DNA of 64,000 bases from Craspedostauros australis (lineage: Eukaryota; Bacillariophyta; Bacillariophyceae; Mastogloiales; Achnanthaceae), in contig JAMXDE010000003.1 of the NCBI GenBank assembly GCA_026770025.1, positions 868,001 through 932,000 of the forward strand, in the 5' to 3' direction. Below, piece after piece: positions 31,574-40,573 of this stretch (the first letter of the stretch is position 1; each line of letters opens with the position of its first letter). The notes beneath the pieces are model-generated. The model had not been told where the DNA came from. It did no database searches and saw only the letters and a program-made list of their open reading frames with translations. Made by a program: the position numbers and the translations under genes.

Positions 31574-34500
31574 CTACGTCTGCGGGAAGGCTGACAAGAT
31601 GGCGTTGGCAAGAGACGCAACATCCGCCGGCTCGATGGCGTGCACCATGTAACCTCGATTGCGCGGCGTTGCGCGCAATTGGAATCGCCAAAGCAAACCC
31701 CGTTGACGAAAGATGGGCCCCAACGTCTCCCCCAACCCGCTTGCTCTTGCCTCTTCTTCGTCGCTCAGTCTGACCCAGCCCGTCGCAGCGACGGCATTGT
31801 CCTTGTTGCTGTCGTCAACACGATTGCCGACACGGTCGATGCCATCCTTGCTACATTCATCGCCGTTGTCGTCAATGTTATGACCATCACCATCAAAACC
31901 ATCGCCGCCACCAGCAGCAGCATCACCGTGCGTGCATCTTGAGCGCAGCTGGTTGGACTGTTGCCACTTCTTCTGATGCTGCAAGCAATGGGATTGCATG
32001 ACTTTCAGCAGCTTCACCGGCAACCTCCACCGGTCGATGATCCCGTTCGGACCGCATTCCACCTCCACTTGAACCTGCGATGATGAAGCATCAGAGTCGA
32101 AACGGAGACTCGACACGTAACCGATTGCCGTGGTCTGGTTGACGCAAGCACGTGCGCCGATCTTGGCTTCCAGCAGGCACGTTGCTCGCCGCATGGATGC
32201 CTGGCCGGCTTCAGATGCTGCCCATGTCCGCAGCATCTGCAGACGCGTGCTGCATTCGGAAGCCTTGGAGAAGCTGGATTTGATGCTGTACGATGCGCAT
32301 GCGCAGTTTTCATCATCGTCGCATGCTGACAGATCCAGATCATTGAACGCGACCGCGTCACCCACTGCAACTCGCAACGCCGCGCCATCTGTCCTGATGC
32401 GGAGAATCAGCATGGACTCATCTGTGATGTACATCGTATCCTGCGTCATTGTGAAGATGACACCGATCGTGTCGACGCACTGCGGATGCCGTCTGGCGAA
32501 GTTCCGTTGGTTGCATCGAATCGCCCAACGTCTGCACTGGACGTGAACGCGAAGCAGACTTTGGTGAGGGCAACCGTCCTGAACATCACCATCGTCATTT
32601 CGTTGCAGATGTTGCAGAAACGATTGCTGGTGACACCAATCACGGAGACCGGATGATCGATCAGACGAAGCTCCAAAAGTCGACTTTGACATCGACTTGG
32701 GCTTCGATGAGACCATCTCCATTCGGGTCCTGCTGTTGGCCGTGAGCTGAATCTTCCCATCGTACTTTGTATCTCGAACTGACAGACCAAGCGCGAGGAT
32801 GCAATGACCATCTTTCATCCGCTCCATGTGCTCCTCGGATGGCTTCCATATGGTCAGCAGCGCTCGACCATCTGCCTTGACATCCGTGGTTCCGCAGCCG
32901 TGGCTCGTCACTAACACGCGCATGAAGGGGGTGCTGCTGCGTTCCAAGCTCGTGTCCACCTCAAGCTCAGCCTCCACCTCCTTCTTGATGCGATCTTGCA
33001 GGATGCCGCCGCGCTTGTCCTTCCATCGATCGACTTCGTGTCGATCCTCATCGGACAGGCCGCTGTAGAAATCTTCGGGACACATGCTGCTGGTGAGCTT
33101 GTGCCACACCTCGGGCGCCATCTCATCGACGTCTGCCTCCACCTCTTGTTCGATCTGATCCGATATCTTCTCCATCGCACGTTGTCTCCGCTTTTCAAAC
33201 TCCTGCTGACGTGATTCCTCCATCGCCTCGGTCAGGATCATGGGCGCAGACGCGCTGCCCTCCACCTTCTCGAGGTATTGACGCGGGTACACTTTGACGA
33301 CGCGCAGCGTGATTGCTGGGATGTTGCCACCGCCCATGATAATGTCGTTGATCCGCTTGATGCAGAGCTTTCCTTTCGTGGAGCGGTATTGGCGCTGAGA
33401 AATGCGAACGAAGCCGAGCTTTGCATCCCACCTGGCCAATCGGGTCGAGTTGGCGCAGATCATGAGCCCGATGGTACACTTGGGACTGGACGAATCGTAG
33501 CCTTCGTCCAGCGGGTCGATGCCGTCGTCACTGCCAGCCAACACGGCCGATGAGACCAGCAGCTTCGTTCCCACCTGAATGCGACCATCACGGACGTACG
33601 TGTTGAGCTTGGTGTCCAACGACGCCTGCACACCGTACCAACCATCACTTAGCTCCAACTTGTACTTCATCCTGTCACCTGCCTTGCCATCCATGCCACG
33701 AGCTGCAGCAGATGGAGCGAAATCCTTGGCGCCTCCTGCCTGTTTGTCGCTGGTGAGCGAGGATGAGCCCACCGCTGGTGATATCGCTGGCGATGAAAAC
33801 ACCTGGCTCACGCACAGGATCATCATGCGACTGGCAGCAGCATCGCAGTTCAAGACCTTGCGTAGCGCGGACCGCTTGCCATCTCTGACCTCCTTGCGAT
33901 ATCTCTTCGCGAGTTGCTGAACCAGCGTGTCGTACGTGAAGTACCGACCAGCCAGGTGCCTGGAGAATTGGCGCTCCGTCGATGACAGCTTCCACACCAC
34001 CCACCGTTTGTGCGTGAGTATCCACTTATCCGTCATGAGCTTGGACGTGCAGCCCATCCCATGCAGCCGGTGTCGGATATCAGCGAATGTTCCGATGCGC
34101 GAGGCAGCGCCGTCGGCTGTGTCGTCCGCATTCGCGTTCTTGTCCACCGATGCATCGCCGGCATCCGGATCTTCAATGCAGGATGGCAAACCGCTGGTCT
34201 TGTCAAACAGCACGTGCATGGCATTCGTGCTGTTGACTGACAGCGTCACGTTTTGGACACCATGAAGTGACCGTTCTGAGTTTGTGGATGTCATGATGCC
34301 ATACTTCATGTCACGCTTCAGTTGGGGCATCGTGCCGAAGGCCTGGTTGCCCTTGTGGGTGAATGATCCGATGATTTTGCCACTCCCACGCCTGCCTTCC
34401 CTGTTGTCGACGTCCATTGCGTCATCGTCGTCGTCATCATCGTCGCCATTGCTGCGATTGGTGTTGATGTAGATGCGATTTGCTGGAGTTGCGACGGCAT

Positions 34501-37500
34501 CACTTTTTGATGCTGCGAATTCTTGCGACAGCAATGTGCGTGGCGAACGAGTCGAAATGCCATCACGACCACTTGGTCTTTTGGAGACGATCGCATTGGG
34601 CGCAGTTGGTCCAGAACTCGCGATCGGTGTTTCAGCAGCGCAGCCGGGCGCGCCAATGTCTTGTGACGCACCGTCGAAGCATCTCGCTGGGTGTCTTGGT
34701 TCCAACGGAGAAAAACCCGGTGTTTGCTGTGTCAGCCCTTGGGCAATGCTTCGGATCGCTAGGCCGAGCGTTGCATCATACTCGAAGTGAGGCGTCTCTT
34801 GTGCCAAAGGAAGCACGGACGGAGTTGTGGGCGTCTTGTTTCTACATGTCGATGCTGTTTCCTTCATTGTGTCTGGTTCGCGCCGGACGCTTGGCATGAG
34901 TGTTGTGCCTGGAACTGATTTGGTCTCATCTCCAAACAGCCGAGCAGCTCGCTTCCTCGCTTCCTCGCTGACTTGGATCTTCGTGTTGCGTCCGGCGGTT
35001 GCGAAGCCACTGAATGCAGCTTTGGTCTTGGTTCCGTTGTGGGTTGTGCAAGAAAGGGGGCTTGGTTCTGCCTCCTTGTTCACCGCATGAGTTGACTTGT
35101 CTTTCCTTGTACTGTTGTTGAAGCTCAGGTCGCTAGTCGCACTGCGATGATCGTCACCTTGCCCAACATCCAACAGACCGGACGCCTTGCGGAGGCTGTC
35201 TGCGGATACATCGATGCCTCGGCCCGAACCTGCCAGCACAAAACCTGATTGCACCATGCCCAACGCCGTGCGCTTGTAGGGCGCTGCTGTCGGAGTTGTC
35301 ATTGATTTGATCGGGATGTCTTTGGCTGTGACATCATGCTCGGATCGTGCACCCACATCTTGAACATTCTTGCTTTCGTATCTCTTCACATCCTGGTCAT
35401 TCTCATACGTGAGTAATCGAGCAGCAGAGGCGTCAGTAGAAACATCGGCAGGTGTCGCCGGCTGCTTTGAGTCGCCAAATGCGCTCGCTGGTTGGTGCTC
35501 ATTGCTGCGATGTTTGAGTGTGCCATCGATTTGCGTTGTCGGCTGTTGCGTTCGAACCGTGGTTTCATTCTTTCGCTCAGCCCATGGCGAATAGTCTGTC
35601 TTGGAACGCAAGACTGACGCCAAGGTATCAGATGGCATCGGTGGCCTGTTGTCGATCTGTTTGGGCGGCTCGGATGTCGGGGTGTAACTGAACGAGAATG
35701 CTTCTGCCGACGGGTGGGTGCGAACAGAAGCGGTTGGAGATTGCGCGAGGGGCGGTTTGCTGGTGTAACCGAGACCGTTGGTTTTTTGTGGCTGCGTTCG
35801 TTTCGATACGTCGAGGGCTCGAGAGGGCTGTTCATTGCCTCTTTGTTGCAGTGATGTGGATTCTGCCACGGCAGCCGCTGTAGTACTAGTGCCTGTCGAA
35901 TGCAGCAGCTGCTTGGCTTTTCTCAGACTCTCTTCTGATACTGTAATGGCGATCCCTTTGCCTGCAGTTGAGAACATGGCTGTGTGATTGAAACCACCAG
36001 GAGTTGTTGCTGGTGTCGTTGCTGATGGTGCTGTCGTCATCGCTGATGATGCTTTGTTCGTCCCTAATTGCGCTGCTGTTGGCGTGGAAGAGGGAGAGAA
36101 AGATAGCGCAGCACCTGGCGTCTCTGGTCTGGGAGTTGATTTTTGAAACGACGAGGACGAAGACAAGGAGGAAGGAACGAATAATGACTTAGCTGCTAGA
36201 CCATCGCTGAACAGCTTCTTCGCTTTCAGCAACGCATCCTTTGAGACATGGATGGCCTTGTTCCTTCCAGCAGTGGTAAACAATGCCGACGTTGGTGTTG
36301 CGCGCTGGTCGGCTGCATCTGAAGTGTTGCGAGCAATGCCACCGTCGATTGTCTGAGCAGTTCGTGGTGTGGGCATGGTAGGAATCACTGCCTTTCCTGC
36401 GCTCCTGTTTGTTGCCAGGCTATTCCGTGTCGTTGGTGTGGGAGACGATGTTCTTGTTGGTCGAGCTACTGCACCTGCTAATCCTGCTGCCGTGCAGCCA
36501 CCCAGGAGCGAATGAGCCTTTGCCATGGCTTCTTTGGAGACGTGTATCGGCTTGCTGCTTCCTGTTGTCGCAAAGAGTGCAGCCGGCGTCGCACTGATGT
36601 TTGTTGATGTCGATACAGGGACTTGTGGAGGCTTGAATGGAGTTGAGGTTTGATTTCGCGTGCTGTTTGTAGCTGGTGGTTTGGTGTTGGTGTTAGTGTT
36701 GGTGGAACCGGGAGCAGCACCGGGAGCACCTCCCGTTGTTGACGTCAATTTCACAGCAGAACTCTGTGGTGACGGAGGCTTCACGACACCAAGAATCATC
36801 TTCGCTTTCATCAAGCTCGCCTCACTGACTTGGATGGGACGATTGCGTCCAGCCGTCGTGAAAATGGCGCTGGCTGTCGGTAGCGTGCGCGAGGACGATT
36901 TCGATTTGGTAGGATCAGGGGCAACCCGTGGTGTTGGTGCAATCCTCGCAAGCGATGGCTTCGGTCGAGGTGGCGCTCTTGAAAGAGGCTTCGCAGTGCT
37001 CCGAGTCCCAGCAACTCCGTTGGTTGGCGTTAGCGTTGGCGCTGACGACGAAGCAAACATCATCTGGGCCCTCCTGAGGCTTTCCTCCGTGACATGAATG
37101 GGGCGATTGTTGCCTGCCGTCGAAAAGAGTGCGATTCCAGTTTCACGTTCACTTGGAACTGGAGATGTGGCAATGGCTGCAACTGCCTGATCACGTTCAC
37201 CTCTATTGCTGTTTGCGGATGGCGACATGACTTTGGAATCTGCTCCAGATGCCAGTAACTGCTTGGCACGTGCCATACCCTCCGCAGAGACGCGGATCGG
37301 CTTGTTTTGGCCGGCGGTGGAGAACATTGCGAGACCGTTGTCTGTTTCTGACGTTTGCAACCGCTGGCCGTCCTGCTTGGCTTTGTTGGCATTGCCATCA
37401 CCATCCTTGCTTTCTGCTTGGCCGTCCCCTCTGCGTGCAGTCTCGCGCAGGTGTCCAGCAGCAAGATTGTTGTCTGCGTCGCTGTCACTGTCGTATTGAA

Positions 37501-40500
37501 ACGGTTGATGCTTCGCTCGTTTCGCATCCTCTTCGGTGACCATGATGGGCCGTTTGATTCCGGCAAGGCTCACAGCCGGCGTCGTGAATTGGAACTTCTT
37601 ACTGCCAGGCGAATTAGAGAGCGTCGCAGATGCACCCATCTTTGGACTAGGACTATGACTCGTACTTGCCGTTTCATCAGAGTTCGTTTTTATGGTTGAC
37701 GATGGCGTGACTTGGCTCGCCGTGGCGACACGCAACGATCCATTTGCTTTCGGGGTGTGGAGCTTGCGTCGTGGCACCGTGAAGGATGGTCGCCGCCTGG
37801 CCAATGTTGACTTGAGAGTTGGTGATGCTGCTGCTACTGGTCTCCGTGGATGTGGCTGCCGCAGCAAACCTTTCTGTTTACCAGTGGTTGATTGAAACGA
37901 AGGCGAGGATTTACTGCGTGCTGCAAAGCCATCGTCGTCGCGCTGCGGAGGATGGTCAGCGGCTGTTGCTTGGAACATCTGCTTCGCGCGCTTCATGGCG
38001 TCTTCCGACACGGCTATCACTGACTTGCTTCCCGCCGTGGTGAACATGGCTGCTGAGCTTGCCGCGGTGCTCATTGGTGTTGTTGGCAGCGATGGCGTGG
38101 ATACGCGCTGAGTGTCTATGCTTGCTGGTGGACGTGCCAAGTTTAATCCAGTCGGTTTTCGCAGCGTCCGGCGTGCGAGTTGCCCATTCATTCCTCGTCC
38201 GCTCAATGGTTGCTTTTGTGGCGACAATGAGTGTGGCGTTGCTTTGGCTGTAGTAGCGTTGCGTGGAGCTTGGTTTCTTGCTTGATCGGAACCCGTAGTC
38301 TTGTTGTTGCCAACTGCAGACTTTCCATCAGCGTCATGAATGCTCACCCCTCCCAGGAGGCTCTGCGCCTTCGCAAGGTCCTTGGATGACACAGTGATGG
38401 GCGTTTTGCTCCCCGCGCTTGTGAACATCGTAACGACGGTCTCAGCTGAGTTGGTTTGAGGAGCGCTTTGTTGCGCTGTAGTGGACGCCGCAGTGTTGCT
38501 GTTCGTCGCCGTCGTTGACAATCTTGGCGTCGACACGGGTGCCATTTTGGCAGACTCGTTTGCATTGCGAGTGTTTGGGACAAGATCTTGCGATTCAGAC
38601 GCTGCGAACGAATCTGAATCTTCATAGTCAAAGCATTGATTGATGTCAAGCTTGCGCACGTGATCATCGTGAGCAGTTTGAACGCGGTTGGTGTCATCGT
38701 TGTTCGTCTTGCTGTTGGCATCGCGGGGCCTATCCGCGCTTTCCTTGTTGTTGGGGACAAGGGCGTGGTGGGAGCCTCGCATCTCTGCAAGGTGCTTGGT
38801 CGTATTGCAGCGTTTTGGCGTGTCAGGTAGACTGCTGCTATCACCACCACCATCACCATCGTAATCAGCAGCGACATTCGCAGCAGCGGCCGTAGACTCG
38901 GCATCCATCACCTCACCATCATCAGATGGTTCCGAGACGATGATTTGAGAACCCGCCAAAGATCCAGGAACGGAATAGTCGAATGACTCTGCCGTGCTCT
39001 GGCTTGCGTTGACGTCCTCCTCCTGCATTGAATGCTGGTCACCCGCAGCTGCTCCATTCGCATCTTTCTGTTCAGTGGCACCTTCGGGATGTGGAGCGTC
39101 GCTCACATCGCGCGCCTGATGTGCATCATCTGTGGCTGTATTATTCGTTCTATTGCACATGATGGCAGCATCGTTTTGGTGCTGCTCAGGCTGTGGCTGC
39201 ACCGCGCATTCCGGGACTGTCGCAACGCTGTTGGTTGCTGCAGCTCGATCCTCACTGCTCATCTTTTGCTTCTTTGGTTCCGCACTTTCCACTGGCGCAG
39301 GCCTGATTCCGAGTGGCAACGCAACCAATGCCTCCAGAGGCTTGTAACGGCGCTTCTTCCCTCTGCTCTTTTTGGACTTGCCAGACGAGGCCGATCCTTG
39401 CGTTCCATCTGCTTCCGCCTGATCTGTTGGCGACGGTGTCCGGCCGTAGACGATGGACACCATGACGGAACGGAAATGAGGCGCACTCGATTCGGATTGA
39501 GTCTGCTGCATTGCTCGCACATTTCCCCGTTGCTGCGCCGGTGCCATGGGCGAAGCCGGCGTTGTGGTTGGTGTGATGGTTGCTGCCGACGTTGCCATCG
39601 CGATCGTCTCCGGTGCTGCCTGCGTGCGCATGGGAAGCTCGGAAGATGATGCCGGTTTGTCATCTGTACAAGGAGCATTGCCGTCTGCAGGTACTTCACG
39701 AGCGCTGTCGTCGAGACCCATCTCACTGGGTTGGTGGTCCTGTTCTCCCATGTCGGTAGCAAGTTTTTCTTGCGCTCGCAATGACGATTGCAGTGACGGC
39801 AGCGATTTGACCGCAAATTGGTTCAATGGTCTCACAGCCTTGATACTGTCGTTGCTGTTGCCGTGGTTCTTGCCGCAGCTGTTGTTGTTGTTGTTGATGG
39901 TGGTGGCAGTAGTAGTAGCGATGTTGATACCCGATACGTTCGTTTCGAGCACGACAGGACAGCCTCTCTGCTGTTGTGACGGTGGATGTTGGGAATGCTG
40001 CGATTCCCGTTTCCGTCGTGCTTGGCGGCGATGCAACCACTCGTCCACAACCGATGGCTTCCTCTTTTGTCGTGCGTCGTCGCGTGGATGCGATGCCAGC
40101 AGCAGTGGCACTGATGGGACAAACGCTGCCTCCGCTTGCTCGTTCCTTGCGGATTGTGCTTGGTTGCACGCCTCTGTCGATTCTATGTGCAATGGTGCGT
40201 TCGCAGCAACGTGGTGGTCTTGGTCAGAACCTGCCTCCGATCCTGATTGTGTGAGTTGCGTCACTTCTTGTTCCGCTCTTGATCTTCTTCGCTTTCTCTT
40301 GCTGTGTGCCGTTGGTGCTGCTTCCTTCCCCACTCCGCTCTGTTTGTGATTGTGTCCGTCTTCTTGGCTATCCCAGTTGCATGGATCGTGCAGATCGCTT
40401 CGAGTTGTGGCAAGATGGACATCGCCATCACTGCCGGCGGCATCTTTGATGATTTGTGCACAACTTCGTTTCGATTTGGACGCATTCCCGAGTGGTCTCC

Positions 40501-40573
40501 GATTCCCGCATGCACCACATCGTGGTTTCTTGTCGACATTCCGAAGCGTGCACAATGGGCAATCCCACGTCAT
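31574..40573 (-). CDS. BRCA2: BRCA2 recombination mediator with N-terminal RanBP2 zinc finger
   Basis: The product is 2999 aa in one open frame. Residues 2-30 form a RanBP2-type finger (W-D-C-P-L-C-T-L-R-N, then C-G-A-C-G). A disordered region follows, then about eleven BRC repeats (about residues 715-1883), each like M-F-S-T-A-G-x-x-x-P-I-x-V-S-E-E; these bind RAD51. The DNA-binding domain covers about 2150-2850: helical domain (H-K-R-W-V-V-W-K-L), OB1 (E-L-S-D-G-W-Y-G-V-Q-A-S-L-D and A-N-S-T-R-L-A-R-W), OB2 with a charged helical tower insert, and OB3 (V-D-T-I-G-V-I-F, Y-I-T-D-E-S-M). BRCA2 loads RAD51 onto RPA-coated ssDNA. The ATG at 40573 was chosen because it directly precedes the finger; the frame runs on to 40870 through a simple repeat. 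Between OB2 and OB3 (about 32450-32700) the main frame has odd composition. Confidence 0.93.
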   Translation of the reverse strand: MTWDCPLCTLRNVDKKPRCGACGNRRPLGNASKSKRSCAQIIKDAAGSDGDVHLATTRSDLHDPCNWDSQEDGHNHKQSGVGKEAAPTAHSKRKRRRSRAEQEVTQLTQSGSEAGSDQDHHVAANAPLHIESTEACNQAQSARNEQAEAAFVPSVPLLLASHPRDDARQKRKPSVVDEWLHRRQARRKRESQHSQHPPSQQQRGCPVVLETNVSGINIATTTATTINNNNNSCGKNHGNSNDSIKAVRPLNQFAVKSLPSLQSSLRAQEKLATDMGEQDHQPSEMGLDDSAREVPADGNAPCTDDKPASSSELPMRTQAAPETIAMATSAATITPTTTPASPMAPAQQRGNVRAMQQTQSESSAPHFRSVMVSIVYGRTPSPTDQAEADGTQGSASSGKSKKSRGKKRRYKPLEALVALPLGIRPAPVESAEPKKQKMSSEDRAAATNSVATVPECAVQPQPEQHQNDAAIMCNRTNNTATDDAHQARDVSDAPHPEGATEQKDANGAAAGDQHSMQEEDVNASQSTAESFDYSVPGSLAGSQIIVSEPSDDGEVMDAESTAAAANVAADYDGDGGGDSSSLPDTPKRCNTTKHLAEMRGSHHALVPNNKESADRPRDANSKTNNDDTNRVQTAHDDHVRKLDINQCFDYEDSDSFAASESQDLVPNTRNANESAKMAPVSTPRLSTTATNSNTAASTTAQQSAPQTNSAETVVTMFTSAGSKTPITVSSKDLAKAQSLLGGVSIHDADGKSAVGNNKTTGSDQARNQAPRNATTAKATPHSLSPQKQPLSGRGMNGQLARRTLRKPTGLNLARPPASIDTQRVSTPSLPTTPMSTAASSAAMFTTAGSKSVIAVSEDAMKRAKQMFQATAADHPPQRDDDGFAARSKSSPSFQSTTGKQKGLLRQPHPRRPVAAASPTLKSTLARRRPSFTVPRRKLHTPKANGSLRVATASQVTPSSTIKTNSDETASTSHSPSPKMGASATLSNSPGSKKFQFTTPAVSLAGIKRPIMVTEEDAKRAKHQPFQYDSDSDADNNLAAGHLRETARRGDGQAESKDGDGNANKAKQDGQRLQTSETDNGLAMFSTAGQNKPIRVSAEGMARAKQLLASGADSKVMSPSANSNRGERDQAVAAIATSPVPSERETGIALFSTAGNNRPIHVTEESLRRAQMMFASSSAPTLTPTNGVAGTRSTAKPLSRAPPRPKPSLARIAPTPRVAPDPTKSKSSSRTLPTASAIFTTAGRNRPIQVSEASLMKAKMILGVVKPPSPQSSAVKLTSTTGGAPGAAPGSTNTNTNTKPPATNSTRNQTSTPFKPPQVPVSTSTNISATPAALFATTGSSKPIHVSKEAMAKAHSLLGGCTAAGLAGAVARPTRTSSPTPTTRNSLATNRSAGKAVIPTMPTPRTAQTIDGGIARNTSDAADQRATPTSALFTTAGRNKAIHVSKDALLKAKKLFSDGLAAKSLFVPSSLSSSSSFQKSTPRPETPGAALSFSPSSTPTAAQLGTNKASSAMTTAPSATTPATTPGGFNHTAMFSTAGKGIAITVSEESLRKAKQLLHSTGTSTTAAAVAESTSLQQRGNEQPSRALDVSKRTQPQKTNGLGYTSKPPLAQSPTASVRTHPSAEAFSFSYTPTSEPPKQIDNRPPMPSDTLASVLRSKTDYSPWAERKNETTVRTQQPTTQIDGTLKHRSNEHQPASAFGDSKQPATPADVSTDASAARLLTYENDQDVKRYESKNVQDVGARSEHDVTAKDIPIKSMTTPTAAPYKRTALGMVQSGFVLAGSGRGIDVSADSLRKASGLLDVGQGDDHRSATSDLSFNNSTRKDKSTHAVNKEAEPSPLSCTTHNGTKTKAAFSGFATAGRNTKIQVSEEARKRAARLFGDETKSVPGTTLMPSVRREPDTMKETASTCRNKTPTTPSVLPLAQETPHFEYDATLGLAIRSIAQGLTQQTPGFSPLEPRHPARCFDGASQDIGAPGCAAETPIASSGPTAPNAIVSKRPSGRDGISTRSPRTLLSQEFAASKSDAVATPANRIYINTNRSNGDDDDDDDDAMDVDNREGRRGSGKIIGSFTHKGNQAFGTMPQLKRDMKYGIMTSTNSERSLHGVQNVTLSVNSTNAMHVLFDKTSGLPSCIEDPDAGDASVDKNANADDTADGAASRIGTFADIRHRLHGMGCTSKLMTDKWILTHKRWVVWKLSSTERQFSRHLAGRYFTYDTLVQQLAKRYRKEVRDGKRSALRKVLNCDAAASRMMILCVSQVFSSPAISPAVGSSSLTSDKQAGGAKDFAPSAAARGMDGKAGDRMKYKLELSDGWYGVQASLDTKLNTYVRDGRIQVGTKLLVSSAVLAGSDDGIDPLDEGYDSSSPKCTIGLMICANSTRLARWDAKLGFVRISQRQYRSTKGKLCIKRINDIIMGGGNIPAITLRVVKVYPRQYLEKVEGSASAPMILTEAMEESRQQEFEKRRQRAMEKISDQIEQEVEADVDEMAPEVWHKLTSSMCPEDFYSGLSDEDRHEVDRWKDKRGGILQDRIKKEVEAELEVDTSLERSSTPFMRVLVTSHGCGTTDVKADGRALLTIWKPSEEHMERMKDGHCILALGLSVRDTKYDGKIQLTANSRTRMEMVSSKPKSMSKSTFGASSDRSSGLRDWCHQQSFLQHLQRNDDGDVQDGCPHQSLLRVHVQCRRWAIRCNQRNFARRHPQCVDTIGVIFTMTQDTMYITDESMLILRIRTDGAALRVAVGDAVAFNDLDLSACDDDENCACASYSIKSSFSKASECSTRLQMLRTWAASEAGQASMRRATCLLEAKIGARACVNQTTAIGYVSSLRFDSDASSSQVQVEVECGPNGIIDRWRLPVKLLKVMQSHCLQHQKKWQQSNQLRSRCTHGDAAAGGGDGFDGDGHNIDDNGDECSKDGIDRVGNRVDDSNKDNAVAATGWVRLSDEEEARASGLGETLGPIFRQRGLLWRFQLRATPRNRGYMVHAIEPADVASLANAILSAFPQT
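34925..38428 (-). repeat. BRC repeat array, about eleven coding repeats
   Basis: Repeat units of about 27 codons begin on the minus strand near 38428, 38050, 37590, 37330, 37130, 36870, 36580, 36290, 35980, 35255 and 35010. Nine keep F-x-x-A, the RAD51 pocket motif; the third (F-T-T-P with an insert) and seventh (F-A-T-T) depart from it. Most end in an A-K-x-L-L or A-K-x-L/M-F type second contact. Spacing of units 4-9 is fairly regular (200-310 bp), which suggests tandem duplication. Confidence 0.9.
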
